The notes: generated by a model from the sequence alone, not told the origin. DNA of 64,000 bases from Duganella sp. SG902 (GCF_013376005.1 NZ_JABMJK010000004.1:310001-374000); one strand, 5' to 3'; positions 39,301 through 47,509 are shown, counted from the stretch's first letter. Translations and numbers: made by a program.

Positions 39301-39655
39301 CATCATCCCGGTGGGCGGCAAGACCGGCACCGGCGACCAGCGCTTCGATGTGTATGGCGGTGGCGGCCGGCTGATCGAGTCGCGCTATGTGAACCGCTCG
39401 GCCACGTTCGTATTCAACATCGGCGAGCGCTTCTTTGGCTCGATGACGGCCTATGTGCACGGGCCGGAATCCAAGCACTACGACTTCACCAGCGCGCTGC
39501 CGGTGCAGCTGCTGGTGGTGCTGGCGCCTAGCCTGATGCCGCTGATCGAGCCGCACGCGGCGCCCAAGCCGGGCGCCACGCCGCCAGTGGTGATGCGCAC
39601 CGGTGGCGCCGTCCCGGAGGTGGCGAAGCCGCCGCTGAGGGCCTGCGGCGGATAA
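36362..39655 (+). CDS. Large bifunctional penicillin-binding protein (GT51 transglycosylase plus transpeptidase)
   Basis: This 1097-residue inner-membrane protein has a basic N-terminal cytosolic tail and one membrane helix (about 79-98). The GT51 region has the catalytic Glu at 224 (FIENRELLDN), the GGSTLATQIEKY block near 265 and RRRIVLEYLN. The transpeptidase has Ser556 (LGSTAKLR), STN at 666 and KTG at 987. Spacing from SxxK to SxN (110) and SxN to KTG (320) is much wider than in usual class A proteins. There is therefore an insert of charged helical sequence between about 690 and 900. It builds and crosslinks peptidoglycan. The start at 36362 fits better than an upstream GTG/TTG-type start in the terminator. 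Confidence 0.88.
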   Translation: MLSNRRFRRPRLVVRAVRKLRAGAAAFGSRRKRHLSVVPPPTPEQNEAHLAQAQMDPPLPPDDGGTPRKSKRSRNAFLLVLLIGVSFAAYWGYRETLTSSMQARVFSDLASKMTYKVEPGPSKSIRFPHDSPYDERLGYASLPDYLGKLRARDYQVAAQARISPKMAELADMGVFATYREKTKTGLTILDCRAQELFAASYPERVYARFEQAPMALVNSLLFIENRELLDNTYPKRNPAVEWDRLGKAVLEKSVSAVAGGHRAAGGSTLATQIEKYRHSPEGRTGSMTDKLQQMVSASLRSYQDGPDTTKARRRIVLEYLNTVPLSAKPGYGEVNGIGDGMWVWYGRQFDDVNKRLTGKLDNPDAETALIFKEALSLMIAQRRPSYYLGDGAADLEVLANSHLRILANDGAITPAMRDMALKQVLHPATGNGLQSAPPQTFVSRKATNAIRNHLANLLGDNRMYNLDRLDLSVVSTLDAQAQFAVTQVLQDLHDPEKAAAAGLTGKGMLGNGDPSKVVYSFTLLEKGEQNNLLRLQTDNYDQPLDINEGAKLDLGSTAKLRTLITYLDIIDQLHKKYSGMDAAALAQVKVDPQDRLSQWAIEYFKALPVDPDKRALTPMLNAAMERKYSGNPGEGFFTGGGLHYFGNFSKEDNGKILTVTEALRRSTNLVFVRLMRDVAKFYMFQSPGSSASLLADADDPRRAGYLARFADKEGKEFMVRFYAKYKGKPKEEFDKILLANIRSTPVRLAVIHRTLYPKATLEQFSAFLKDNLPSQNEVSDERAAKLYEQYAMENWSLADRGYLASVHPLELWMAAYQRVHPGATLSEMISASEKERQEVYQWLFKTHRKHAQDKRIAGLLEMEGFMEIHKQWKKMGYPFDSLVPSYATTLGASADRPAALAEMMGIIVNGGVRKGSQRVTSLHFAKGTPYETLVTKAPPTTNEQVLSPEVARVVADAIRGVVSDGTAKRVKAAFVAADGSIIPVGGKTGTGDQRFDVYGGGGRLIESRYVNRSATFVFNIGERFFGSMTAYVHGPESKHYDFTSALPVQLLVVLAPSLMPLIEPHAAPKPGATPPVVMRTGGAVPEVAKPPLRACGG

Positions 39656-39660
39656 TCGTC

Positions 39661-39729
39661 GCACCCGCGCAGGCGGGTGCCCATGGGACGCGGGCAACGC
39701 GTGGACTCCCGCCTGCGCGGGAGTGACGG
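39661..39729. repeat. Two REP-like hairpins downstream of the penicillin-binding protein gene
   Basis: GCACCCGCGCAGGCGGGTGC (39661-39680) is a palindrome and GGACTCCCGCCTGCGCGGGAGTGACGG-type sequence (39703-39729) is a second stem of the same family. Both probably end transcription or shield the message end. Confidence 0.7.
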
Positions 39730-39772
39730 TTCCTCTTGCATAGTTGCTGTTTTGTTGGCAATGTGTGAGCCC

Positions 39773-41152
39773 ATGAAACCTATGCGCCACCACATGTCCA
39801 AGATACTCAAGTTCACGCAATTCTCGATTCGTGACCTGATCGTTGCCTCCGCGCCCACTTTGCTGACCATCGTCGGCGTCTGCCTGCTGGCCTACTGGCT
39901 GGTGGACCCGGCGCCGCCGCGCACGGTGCGTCTCGGCACCGGCCAGGAAAACTCGGCCTACGAAGATTTCGGCAAGAAGTACGCGGCCGCGCTGGCCAAG
40001 CACGGCGTCAAGGTGACCATGGTGCCGTCGGCCGGCTCCAGCGAAAACCTGCGCAACCTGAAGGAGGGCAAGGTCGATATCGCCTTCGTGCAGAGCGGTT
40101 CCACCAACGAGGAGGCGGCCGAGCGCGAAGGCCTGTCCTCGCTGGGCAGCCTGTTCGTCGAGCCGCTGTGGCTGTTTCTGCGCGAAGAGAAGGGCAAGCC
40201 GCCGATCACGCAATTGACACAACTGCGCGGCAAGAAGATCAACTACGGCCCCAAGGGCGCCGGCTCGCCGCGCCTGTTCCGCCAGATCCTGGAATTGAAC
40301 GGCGTGGAGAAGGGCGAAGTTGAGCGCTTTTCGCTGGCCAATACGCCCGCCACGGTGGAGTTGCTGGAAGGCCGCATCGACGGTCTGGTGTTCACCTCGG
40401 CGCCGGAAGCGCCGCTGATCCAGATGCTGCTGCAAACGCCGGGCATCAAGCTGTTCGACTTCAATCAGGCTGAAGCGTATTCGCGCAAGCTGCCGTTCCT
40501 GACCCACGTGGTGCTGCCGCAGGGGATCGTCGACCTGGGCCGCAACCTGCCGGCCGAGGATTACAACCTGATCGCGCCGACCGCCACCCTGGTGGGGCGC
40601 GAGGATTTGCATCCGGCGCTGGTGGACTTGTTCGTGCAGGCGGCGGCCGGCATCCACAGCGGCGCCGGCTGGTTCCAACAGCAGGGCCAGTTCCCGTCCG
40701 CCAAGTACACCGAGATTCCGGTGGATCCGGAGGCGGCCAAGTTCTACAAGAGCGGCCCGCCGTTCCTGCAGCGCTACATGACCTTCTGGCTGGCCAATTT
40801 CTTCGACCGCATGTGGGTGGTGGTGGTGGCGCTGGGAGCGCTGATCCTGCCGCTGTCCAAGGTGATCCCGCCGCTGTACGTGTGGCGCATCCGCTCGCGC
40901 GTGTACCGCTGGTATGGCCAGCTGCGGGCGGTGGAGCAAAAGGTGGAGGAGGCGCCGGAAGCGACGCGCATGCAGGTGTACGAGGAGCAGCTCAAGCGCC
41001 TCAACGAGATCGAGGAGCTGGTGAACCAGGTGTCGATCCCGCTATCGTTCGCGGATGGCCTGTACGGCTTGCGCAGCCACATCCAGTTCGTGCGCAAGCG
41101 CATCCAGTTTCTGATGGGCGAGGCGACAACGACCGAAGCCGCGCCCATCTAA
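39773..41152 (+). CDS. TAXI-family TRAP solute-binding protein with membrane anchors and cytosolic tail
   Basis: This is a 459-residue protein with an N-terminal membrane helix (about 24-41). A TAXI periplasmic domain follows (about 50-345: RLGTGQENSAYEDFGKKYA, IAFVQSGSTNEEA, GKKINYGPKGAGSPR). A second hydrophobic segment (about 348-370) and a roughly 90-residue charged coiled-coil tail end it. Typical TAXI proteins are soluble and sit beside TRAP permeases. Here no permease is near, so it may be a sensor or chemoreceptor-like part rather than a transporter subunit. ATGs at 39773, 39782 and 39794 are all possible starts. Confidence 0.82.
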   Translation: MKPMRHHMSKILKFTQFSIRDLIVASAPTLLTIVGVCLLAYWLVDPAPPRTVRLGTGQENSAYEDFGKKYAAALAKHGVKVTMVPSAGSSENLRNLKEGKVDIAFVQSGSTNEEAAEREGLSSLGSLFVEPLWLFLREEKGKPPITQLTQLRGKKINYGPKGAGSPRLFRQILELNGVEKGEVERFSLANTPATVELLEGRIDGLVFTSAPEAPLIQMLLQTPGIKLFDFNQAEAYSRKLPFLTHVVLPQGIVDLGRNLPAEDYNLIAPTATLVGREDLHPALVDLFVQAAAGIHSGAGWFQQQGQFPSAKYTEIPVDPEAAKFYKSGPPFLQRYMTFWLANFFDRMWVVVVALGALILPLSKVIPPLYVWRIRSRVYRWYGQLRAVEQKVEEAPEATRMQVYEEQLKRLNEIEELVNQVSIPLSFADGLYGLRSHIQFVRKRIQFLMGEATTTEAAPI

Positions 41153-41173
41153 ACTTCTGGGTCACTATAAGAT

Positions 41174-41255
41174 CCGTCATTCCCGCGTAGGCGGGAATCC
41201 ATGCTGAACTGATGACCACGCGCCCTATGGATTCCCGCCTGCGCGGGAATGACGG
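41174..41255. repeat. Inverted pair of REP units (BIME-like)
   Basis: Arms at 41174-41202 and 41227-41255 are inverted copies (CCGTCATTCCCGC... and ...GCGGGAATGACGG), each itself a hairpin around CGCC/GGCG. They lie in the intergenic gap between the convergent TAXI and rhodanese genes. Confidence 0.85.
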
Positions 41256-41308
41256 CGCATCGGTTTGCGGTCAAAAAGGCTTAACTCAGCGGCACTGACC
41301 CCGAAGTC

Positions 41309-41767
41309 TCAAGCGCCGATCCACGGCAGGCCGGCATGGCACCAGCCGTTGACGTTCTTGCGGTGCCCGTGCTCGTCCTTGTCGCCCTCGAAACCTTCCA
41401 GGATGTCATAGCAGTGCTGATAACCATGCTCGCTGGCCAGCGTGGCCGCACCACGCGAGCGCACGCCGGAGCGGCACAGGAACAAAATCACCTGGTCCTT
41501 GCGCGCCACCGAGTTCAATTGCTCGATAAATTCGTGGTTAGCGACGCCGCCGGGATACACGTTCCATTGCACCGCACCATGTTGGGCCTCCGGAATGGCC
41601 ACCCGGCCCACCCAGTCACGCTCGGCATTGGTGCGCACGTCGACCAGCTTGACCGCGTTTTCCAGGCTCAGCAACTCGTACGCCTCGGCCGGCGTCACCG
41701 CGCCCTGGTACGCCCAGTCCTTGCTGCGGCTGCGGGCGCGCGCCAGAATTTCATCTATTTTGCTCAT
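41309..41767 (-). CDS. Rhodanese-domain sulfurtransferase-like protein
   Basis: This 152-residue cytosolic protein has one rhodanese domain with the active loop FLCRSGVRSRGAA, so the catalytic cysteine is kept. A N-terminal helix MSKIDEILARARSRSKDW precedes it. It could transfer sulfane sulfur or act in redox signalling. The start at 41767 is favoured; further upstream the frame runs into the glnA control region. Confidence 0.9.
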   Translation of the reverse strand: MSKIDEILARARSRSKDWAYQGAVTPAEAYELLSLENAVKLVDVRTNAERDWVGRVAIPEAQHGAVQWNVYPGGVANHEFIEQLNSVARKDQVILFLCRSGVRSRGAATLASEHGYQHCYDILEGFEGDKDEHGHRKNVNGWCHAGLPWIGA

Positions 41768-41868
41768 AAGGTGTTCCCGGAATAAGTTTGAGTTTATTAT
41801 ATGGCGTCCGCGCGAGTCCGCGACACCGATGCACCAAAACCATGCGCTTTTCAGAAAAAATCCTAGAA

Positions 41869-41885
41869 TGCACTCATAAGGTGCA
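41869..41885. promoter_or_regulatory. NtrC box 1 of glnA
   Basis: TGCACT-CATAA-GGTGCA differs at one base from the consensus TGCACC-N5-GGTGCA. Confidence 0.8.
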
Positions 41886-41897
41886 AAATGCGGGATA

Positions 41898-41914
41898 TGC
41901 ACCAAACGGGTGCG
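41898..41914. promoter_or_regulatory. NtrC box 2 of glnA
   Basis: TGCACC-AAACG-GGTGCG differs at one base from the NtrC consensus. Its centre is 29 bp from that of box 1, about three helical turns, as expected for cooperative NtrC binding. Confidence 0.8.
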
Positions 41915-42023
41915 ACATTGATCTGCTGTAAATTTGGGCACTTGATACACACTGGTGAATTTTAAAAACAATTTACCTGCGGATTCAAAGACGCTACCCA
42001 CATATTGATATGAGTTTTCGGGC

Positions 42024-42039
42024 TGGCACGGATACTGCT
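42024..42039 (+). promoter_or_regulatory. Sigma-54 promoter of glnA
   Basis: TGGCACGGATACTGCT carries the -24 GG and -12 GC exactly 10 bp apart and matches TGGCAC-N5-TTGCW at all but one base. It lies 46 bp before the glnA ATG and about 110-140 bp after the NtrC boxes. Confidence 0.85.
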
Positions 42040-42084
42040 TAGATAGGCATCACGAGTTCCACATATTCCCTTTAGGAGATACGC

Positions 42085-43500
42085 ATGGCAATTACGGCCG
42101 CAGAAGTTTTGAAAATGGTCCAGGAAAACGAAGTCAAATTCGTTGATTTCCGTTTCGCTGACACCCGTGGCAAAGAACAGCACGTGACCGTGCCTGTGTC
42201 GGCCTTCGACATCGACAAGTTCGAATCGGGTCACGCTTTTGACGGTTCCTCGATCGCCGGCTGGAAAGGTATTGAAGCATCGGACATGATTCTGCTGCCG
42301 GATCCAAACACCGCGCGCATCGACCCGTTCATGGAAGAGACCACCCTGTTCATGCAGTGCGACGTGATCGAGCCTGCTGACGGCAAAGGCTACGACCGCG
42401 ACCCACGCTCCATCGCCAAGCGCGCTGAAGCCTACCTGAAATCGTCGGGCATCGGCGACACCGCCTACTTCGGCCCGGAACCAGAATTCTTCATCTTCGA
42501 CAGCGTGCGCTGGAAGATCGACATGTCCGGCTGCTTCGTCAAAGTGGACTCCGACGAAGCCTCGTGGTCGACCGACAAGGAAATCGAAGGCGGCAACAGC
42601 GGCCACCGTCCAACCGTCAAGGGCGGCTACTTCCCAGTGCCTCCAGTGGACAGCTTCCAGGACATGCGTTCGGAAATGTGCCTGATCCTCGAATCGCTGG
42701 GCATCCCGGTTGAAGTGCACCACCACGAAGTGGCTGGCGCCGGCCAGAACGAAATCGGCACCAAGTTCTCGACCCTGGTCGAGCGCGCCGACTGGACCCA
42801 GAACCTGAAATACGTGGTGCACAACGTGGCCCATAGCTACGGCAAGACCGCCACCTTCATGCCGAAACCTATCGTTGGCGACAACGGTTCGGGCATGCAC
42901 GTGCACCAGTCGATCTGGAAAGATGGCCAGAACCTGTTCGCCGGCGACGGCTATGCCGGCCTGTCGGAAACCGCGCTGTACTACATCGGCGGTATCATCA
43001 AGCACGCCAAGGCGCTGAACGCGATCACCAACCCGGGCACCAACTCGTACAAACGTCTGGTGCCAGGCTTCGAGGCCCCAGTGAAACTGGCGTACTCGGC
43101 GAAAAACCGTTCGGCTTCGATCCGTATTCCACACGTGGCCAATCCAAAAGGCCGCCGTATCGAAACCCGCTTCCCAGACCCACTGGCCAACGTGTACCTG
43201 TGCTTCGCCGCGCTGCTGATGGCCGGCCTGGACGGTATCCAGAACAAGATCCACCCGGGCGAAGCGGCGTCGAAAGACCTGTACCACCTGCCGCCGGAAG
43301 AAGATGCACTGATCCCGACCGTGTGCGCTTCGCTGGAAGAGGCTCTGGACAACCTGAACAAGGACCGCGAGTTCCTGACCCGTGGCGGTGTGTTCACCGA
43401 CTCCATGATCGATGCCTACATCGAACTGAAGATGCAAGACGTACAACGTATGCGCATGACCACTCACCCTGCTGAGTTCGACATGTACTACTCGCTGTAA
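42085..43500 (+). CDS. glnA: Glutamine synthetase type I
   Basis: This 471-residue dodecameric enzyme makes glutamine from glutamate, ammonia and ATP. The signature [12 protein letters not shown], the active-site [14 protein letters not shown] and [18 protein letters not shown] are intact. The adenylylation tyrosine is in [10 protein letters not shown]. Codons are distinctly optimised compared with its neighbours (more C/T-ending), as for a highly expressed gene. Control by NtrC and sigma-54 is visible upstream, and a strong terminator follows. Confidence 0.98.
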   Translation: MAITAAEVLKMVQENEVKFVDFRFADTRGKEQHVTVPVSAFDIDKFESGHAFDGSSIAGWKGIEASDMILLPDPNTARIDPFMEETTLFMQCDVIEPADGKGYDRDPRSIAKRAEAYLKSSGIGDTAYFGPEPEFFIFDSVRWKIDMSGCFVKVDSDEASWSTDKEIEGGNSGHRPTVKGGYFPVPPVDSFQDMRSEMCLILESLGIPVEVHHHEVAGAGQNEIGTKFSTLVERADWTQNLKYVVHNVAHSYGKTATFMPKPIVGDNGSGMHVHQSIWKDGQNLFAGDGYAGLSETALYYIGGIIKHAKALNAITNPGTNSYKRLVPGFEAPVKLAYSAKNRSASIRIPHVANPKGRRIETRFPDPLANVYLCFAALLMAGLDGIQNKIHPGEAASKDLYHLPPEEDALIPTVCASLEEALDNLNKDREFLTRGGVFTDSMIDAYIELKMQDVQRMRMTTHPAEFDMYYSL

Positions 43501-43523
43501 TCACCTTCCGGTGATGTAGCAAG

Positions 43524-43558
43524 AAACGCGGGGCAGGCTGTGCTTTCCCCGCGTTTTT
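43524..43558 (+). terminator. Intrinsic terminator of glnA
   Basis: Arms AAACGCGGGG (43524-43533) and CCCCGCGTTT (43547-43556) are followed by TTTAT. A small stem TCACC-TTCC-GGTGA precedes it at 43501-43514. Confidence 0.9.
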
Positions 43559-43606
43559 ATTTGGATGGTATATTCGGGATGGATGCTTTCCACCCACGGA
43601 TTACGA

Positions 43607-44098
43607 ATGACAACGAGTTGCAAACTGAGCATGTTGCTGGCGCTGCTGGCCTCGGCCGGCGCCGCGCACGGGCAGATTTACAAGTGCCAGCCGCCCGGCG
43701 GCAGCGTGGAGTTCACCGACATCAACCGCGGCAGCTATTGCAAGCCGATGGACCTGCCGGGGATGACGGTGCCGGCGCCGCCGCGCCGCGTGGCGCCATC
43801 GCCGCGCAACGCGCAGCCGGCGCCGGTGGCGACGCCGGGCGGTTTCCCGCGCGTCGACAGCGCCGAGCAGCGCGCGCGCGACGATGACCGCCGCGGCATC
43901 CTCGAAGAGGAACTGAAGAACGAGTTGCAGAAGCTGGCCACCTTGCGCCGCGAGTTCAACAACGGCGAGCCGGAACGGCGCGGCGACGAACGCAACTACG
44001 CCAAGTATCAGGAACGGGTGGCCGCCATGCGCGACAGCATCAGCCGCTCGGAGAAAAATGTCGACGCCTTGAAACGTGAGATCGCGAATATCCGATGA
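43607..44098 (+). CDS. DUF4124-domain exported protein
   Basis: This 163-residue protein has a signal peptide (about 1-22, GAAHGQ). A DUF4124 module (IYKCQPPGGSVEFTDINRGSYCKP, cysteines at both ends) follows. A proline-rich linker leads to a coiled coil (about 95-163). The function is unknown. Its stop overlaps the ntrB start as ATGA, so it is cotranslated with the nitrogen sensor, a setting worth noting. Confidence 0.82.
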   Translation: MTTSCKLSMLLALLASAGAAHGQIYKCQPPGGSVEFTDINRGSYCKPMDLPGMTVPAPPRRVAPSPRNAQPAPVATPGGFPRVDSAEQRARDDDRRGILEEELKNELQKLATLRREFNNGEPERRGDERNYAKYQERVAAMRDSISRSEKNVDALKREIANIR

Positions 44099-45207
44099 GC
44101 ATAGTCAGTAACATCGCCGCCCGCGCGGCGGCCGCCATCCACCGCCCGCCCGCGCTGGCCGGGCTGGAGCTGCTGGCCTCCGCCGTGGTGCTGCTGGACG
44201 GCGAGGGCCGCATCGCCTACGCCAACGCCGCCGCCGAGAACCTGCTGGAAAGCTCGCTCAAGGCGCTGTCGCGCCAGACCCTGAGCGCGCAATTCCTCTA
44301 TTCCGACGAACTGGAGAACATCTGCGCGCAGGCGCGCGAGCACAAGTTTTCCGACCTGCGCCAGGACCTGACGCTGGAACGCGCCGGCCGCGAGCCGCTG
44401 CACGTGCACAGCATCGTGTCGGCGGTGGAGGAGCCCGCCGGCGGGGTGCTGATCGAGCTGCGCGAGAACCAGCAGCACCTCAAGCTGGACCGCGAGGAGC
44501 GCATCCTCGACCAGAGCCAGGTCAACAAGGAACTGATCCGCAACCTCGCGCACGAGATCAAGAACCCGCTGGGCGGCATCCGCGGCGCCGCGCAGTTGCT
44601 GGAGATGGAGCTGCCGGGCGCGCACGCGGTGCAGCTGCGCGAATACACCCAGGTCATCATCAAGGAGGCGGACCGCCTGCAAACGCTGGTGGACCGGCTG
44701 CTGGCGCCGCACCGCCGGCCGCACATCGTCGGCGACGTCAACATCCACGAGGTGCTGGAGCGCGTGCGCAGCCTGATGCTGGCCGAGTTCCCGTCCGGCC
44801 TGACCATCCTGCGCGACTACGACGCCTCGATACCGGAGTTCCGCGGCGACAAGGAGCAATTGATTCAGACCGTGCTCAACATCGCGCACAACGCCGCGCA
44901 GGCGCTGTCGGCGCAGATCGAGGCCGGCGCCGCGCAGATTGTTTTCAAGACGCGGGTGGCGCGCCAGGTCACGCTGGCCAAGGTCCGCTACGGGCTGGCA
45001 TTAGACTTGCATATCATTGACAATGGACCGGGTATCGCACCGCAGATCCGCGACCGCATCTTCTACCCGCTGGTATCGGGCAGGGAGGGGGGCAGTGGCC
45101 TGGGCTTGACCCTGGCGCAGACCTTCGTGCAACAGCATATGGGTGTGATCGAGTGCGAGAGCCGGCCTGGATTTACGGATTTCCGTATCCTGTTGCCGTT
45201 GCCATAG
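44095..45207 (+). CDS. ntrB: Nitrogen regulation sensor kinase NtrB (GlnL)
   Basis: This 370-residue cytosolic histidine kinase has a PAS-like domain at about 20-115. The H-box is NLAHEIKNPLGGIRGAAQLLE near 150, and the HATPase domain has QTVLNIAHNAAQAL, DNGPGIAP and GREGGSGLGL. With PII (GlnB) it sets NtrC phosphorylation according to glutamine. There is no signal peptide or membrane segment. ntrC follows 15 bp later. Confidence 0.95.
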   Translation: MSIVSNIAARAAAAIHRPPALAGLELLASAVVLLDGEGRIAYANAAAENLLESSLKALSRQTLSAQFLYSDELENICAQAREHKFSDLRQDLTLERAGREPLHVHSIVSAVEEPAGGVLIELRENQQHLKLDREERILDQSQVNKELIRNLAHEIKNPLGGIRGAAQLLEMELPGAHAVQLREYTQVIIKEADRLQTLVDRLLAPHRRPHIVGDVNIHEVLERVRSLMLAEFPSGLTILRDYDASIPEFRGDKEQLIQTVLNIAHNAAQALSAQIEAGAAQIVFKTRVARQVTLAKVRYGLALDLHIIDNGPGIAPQIRDRIFYPLVSGREGGSGLGLTLAQTFVQQHMGVIECESRPGFTDFRILLPLP

Positions 45208-45222
45208 GAATGCACATAAATA

Positions 45223-46743
45223 ATGAAGCCAATCTGGATAGTAGACGACGACGAATCGATCCGCTGGGTACTGGAAAAAGCATTGGCCAGGGAAAACCTG
45301 GCGACCAAGAGTTTTGCCAACGCGCGCGACGCCATCGCCGCGCTGGAGTACGAGACGCCGCAGGTGCTGGTGTCCGACATCCGCATGCCGGGCGACTCCG
45401 GCCTCGACCTGCTGCAGCTGGTGAAGTCGCGCCTGCCCGGCCTGCCGGTCATCATCATCACCGCCTTCTCCGACCTCGATTCGGCCGTGGCGGCGTTCCA
45501 GGGCGGCGCCTTTGAATACCTGGCCAAGCCGTTCGACATCGACAAGGCCGTCGAGCTGATCCGGCGCGCGCTCGATGAAAGCCTGCGCGAGACCAGCGTC
45601 GAATCGGGGCCGACCGAGACGCCGGAAATCCTCGGCCAGGCGCCGGCCATGCAGGAGGTGTTCCGCGCCATCGGCCGCCTGTCGCAATCGAACGTGACGG
45701 TGCTGATCACCGGCGAGTCCGGTTCGGGCAAGGAACTGGTGGCGCGCGCGCTGCACAAGCACTCGCCGCGCGCGGCGCAGCCCTTCATCGCGCTGAACAC
45801 GGCGGCCATCCCGAAAGACTTGCTGGAATCCGAACTGTTCGGCCACGAGCGCGGCGCCTTCACCGGCGCCCAGACCACGCGCCGCGGCCGCTTCGAGCAG
45901 GCCGAGAACGGCACGCTGTTCCTCGACGAGATCGGCGACATGCCCTTCGATTTGCAGACGCGCCTGCTGCGCGTGCTGTCGGACGGCCACTTCTACCGCG
46001 TCGGCGGCCATCAGCCGCTGAAGGCCAACGTGCGCGTGATCACGGCCACGCACCAAAATCTGGAGCAGCGCGTGCGCGACGGCCTGTTCCGCGAGGACTT
46101 GTTCCACCGCCTGAACGTGATACGCCTGCGTTTGCCCAGTTTGAGGGAGCGGCGCGAGGACATCCCTATTTTGGTGCGCCACTTCCTGGTGCAAAGCGCC
46201 AAGCAGCTGGGCGTGGAGGCCAAGCGCATGAGCGACGCCGCGCTGCAATTCCTGTGCGGCCTGGAGTTGCCCGGCAATGTGCGCCAGCTGGAAAACCTGT
46301 GCAACTGGATCACCGTGATGGCGCCGGGCCAGACGGTGGAGATCAAGGATCTGCCGCTGGAACTGTCGCAGGAGCAGGGCGCCGGCGCGGCCGCTGGTTC
46401 GTCGTCGGCGCCGGCGGCGTCGATCGCGCCGGCGGAGAGCTACAGCGTGCAGCATCACGGCACGGTCACCGCGGTGGCCGTGCCTGAGCCCGGCATGCAT
46501 GGCTCAGGCGGGCCGGACGCGTGGCTGGCGTTGCTGGAAACCCAGGCCGCCAGCATGCTCAGCGGTGGTCAGCAGGAAGTGATGGCGGTGCTGGGGCGGC
46601 AGTTCGAATCGGCCCTGATCCGCACCGCGCTCAAGCACACGCATGGCCGCAAGAACGACGCGGCGGTGCGCCTCGGCATCGGCCGCAACACCATCACCCG
46701 CAAGATCGCCGAACTCGGCATCGACGGCGCCAAGGACGACTAG
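45223..46743 (+). CDS. ntrC: Nitrogen regulation response regulator NtrC (GlnG)
   Basis: This 506-residue sigma-54 activator has a receiver domain (about 1-120) with the phosphorylated Asp in VSDIRMPGDSGLD. An AAA+ domain (about 145-385) follows with GESGSGKELVARALH, the sigma-54 loop GAFTGAQ and FLDEIGDMP. A variable linker rich in alanine and serine leads to a Fis-type HTH (about 460-500, HTHGRKNDAAVRLGIGRNTI). It should act on the glnA promoter described above. Confidence 0.97.
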   Translation: MKPIWIVDDDESIRWVLEKALARENLATKSFANARDAIAALEYETPQVLVSDIRMPGDSGLDLLQLVKSRLPGLPVIIITAFSDLDSAVAAFQGGAFEYLAKPFDIDKAVELIRRALDESLRETSVESGPTETPEILGQAPAMQEVFRAIGRLSQSNVTVLITGESGSGKELVARALHKHSPRAAQPFIALNTAAIPKDLLESELFGHERGAFTGAQTTRRGRFEQAENGTLFLDEIGDMPFDLQTRLLRVLSDGHFYRVGGHQPLKANVRVITATHQNLEQRVRDGLFREDLFHRLNVIRLRLPSLRERREDIPILVRHFLVQSAKQLGVEAKRMSDAALQFLCGLELPGNVRQLENLCNWITVMAPGQTVEIKDLPLELSQEQGAGAAAGSSSAPAASIAPAESYSVQHHGTVTAVAVPEPGMHGSGGPDAWLALLETQAASMLSGGQQEVMAVLGRQFESALIRTALKHTHGRKNDAAVRLGIGRNTITRKIAELGIDGAKDD

Positions 46744-46749
46744 GCCAGG

Positions 46750-46777
46750 CGTCGTTCCCGCCCGCGCCGGAACGACG
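46750..46777. terminator. Bidirectional hairpin between convergent ntrC and SDR genes
   Basis: Arms CGTCGTTCC (46750-46758) and GGAACGACG (46769-46777) flank a GC-rich loop. It is REP-like in form and spans the gap between the two stops. Confidence 0.65.
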
Positions 46778-47509
46778 TCAGGCCAGCGCCACGGCGTCGG
46801 CGCCGGCGGCGATGCGCTGTGGCGCGTTGCTGTCCGTCGCCGCTTGCCACACCGCTTGCGCCACGTCCAGCGCCGTCGTCACTTCCGCCGTCGACCGCGC
46901 CCATCCCGCGAACACGCTTTCGGTCAACGCGCGGTAAGCCTCCGACAAATGCATGCGCTGCTGCGCGTTGGCGCCAAAGCTGGTGGCCGGCGCGCGGCCT
47001 GGCAGCACCAGATGCGCGCGGATGTTGAAATGCTTCAGTTCCAGCGCCAGCGACTCCGTGAACGCGTTCACCGCCGCCTTGCTGGCGGTGTACACCGACA
47101 GCAGCGGCAGCGGCTTCAAGGTCACGCTGGATGTCACGTTGATCACCACGCCCGCGCGGCGCTCGCGGAATTGCGGCAGCACCGCCTGCGTCATCGCGAT
47201 GGTGCCCAGCGTATTGGTTTCAAACACTTCGCGCACGGTCGTCATGCTGGCGTCTTCCAGCGCACCCAGCATGCCGATGCCGGCGTTGTTGACCAACACA
47301 TCGATCGGCCCGGCCGCCTCGATCAGGCGGCGGATGCTGTCAGCGTCGTTCACATCCAGCGGCAGCACGCGCAATCGTTCGGAGCGCGGCAGCGCGTCCT
47401 CGCGCGGCGTGCGCATGGTGGCGATGACGTTCCAGTCCCGTTCCAGAAAATAACGCGCGGTTTCCAGGCCAAAGCCAGACGAGCAGCCAGTGATCAGAAT
47501 GGTTTTCAT
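46778..47509 (-). CDS. Short-chain dehydrogenase/reductase (SDR)
   Basis: This 243-residue classical SDR has the cofactor motif ITGCSSGFGLETARYF (TGxxxGxG), NNAG (VNNAGIGML) and the catalytic site SVYTASKAAVNAF with Tyr and Lys. NAD(P) choice and substrate are unknown. It is divergent from a cupin-AraC regulator across a 96-bp gap, so it is the probable target. Confidence 0.9.
   Translation of the reverse strand: MKTILITGCSSGFGLETARYFLERDWNVIATMRTPREDALPRSERLRVLPLDVNDADSIRRLIEAAGPIDVLVNNAGIGMLGALEDASMTTVREVFETNTLGTIAMTQAVLPQFRERRAGVVINVTSSVTLKPLPLLSVYTASKAAVNAFTESLALELKHFNIRAHLVLPGRAPATSFGANAQQRMHLSEAYRALTESVFAGWARSTAEVTTALDVAQAVWQAATDSNAPQRIAAGADAVALA

Larger units (their letters stand above)
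41768..42084. other. glnA control region
   Basis: This 317-bp divergent region holds the NtrC boxes and the sigma-54 promoter listed separately. A weaker half-box TGCACCAAAACCATGCG is at 41830-41846. AGGAG at 42074-42078 is the glnA ribosome binding site. No other gene is seen. Confidence 0.7.

Noticed and set aside
36365-40939. Very long minus-strand open frame opposite the penicillin-binding protein and TAXI genes
   Set aside because: A by-product of high GC and codon bias; its translation is low-complexity His/Arg/Val/Gln-rich sequence with no domain, while both plus-strand genes have clear motifs.
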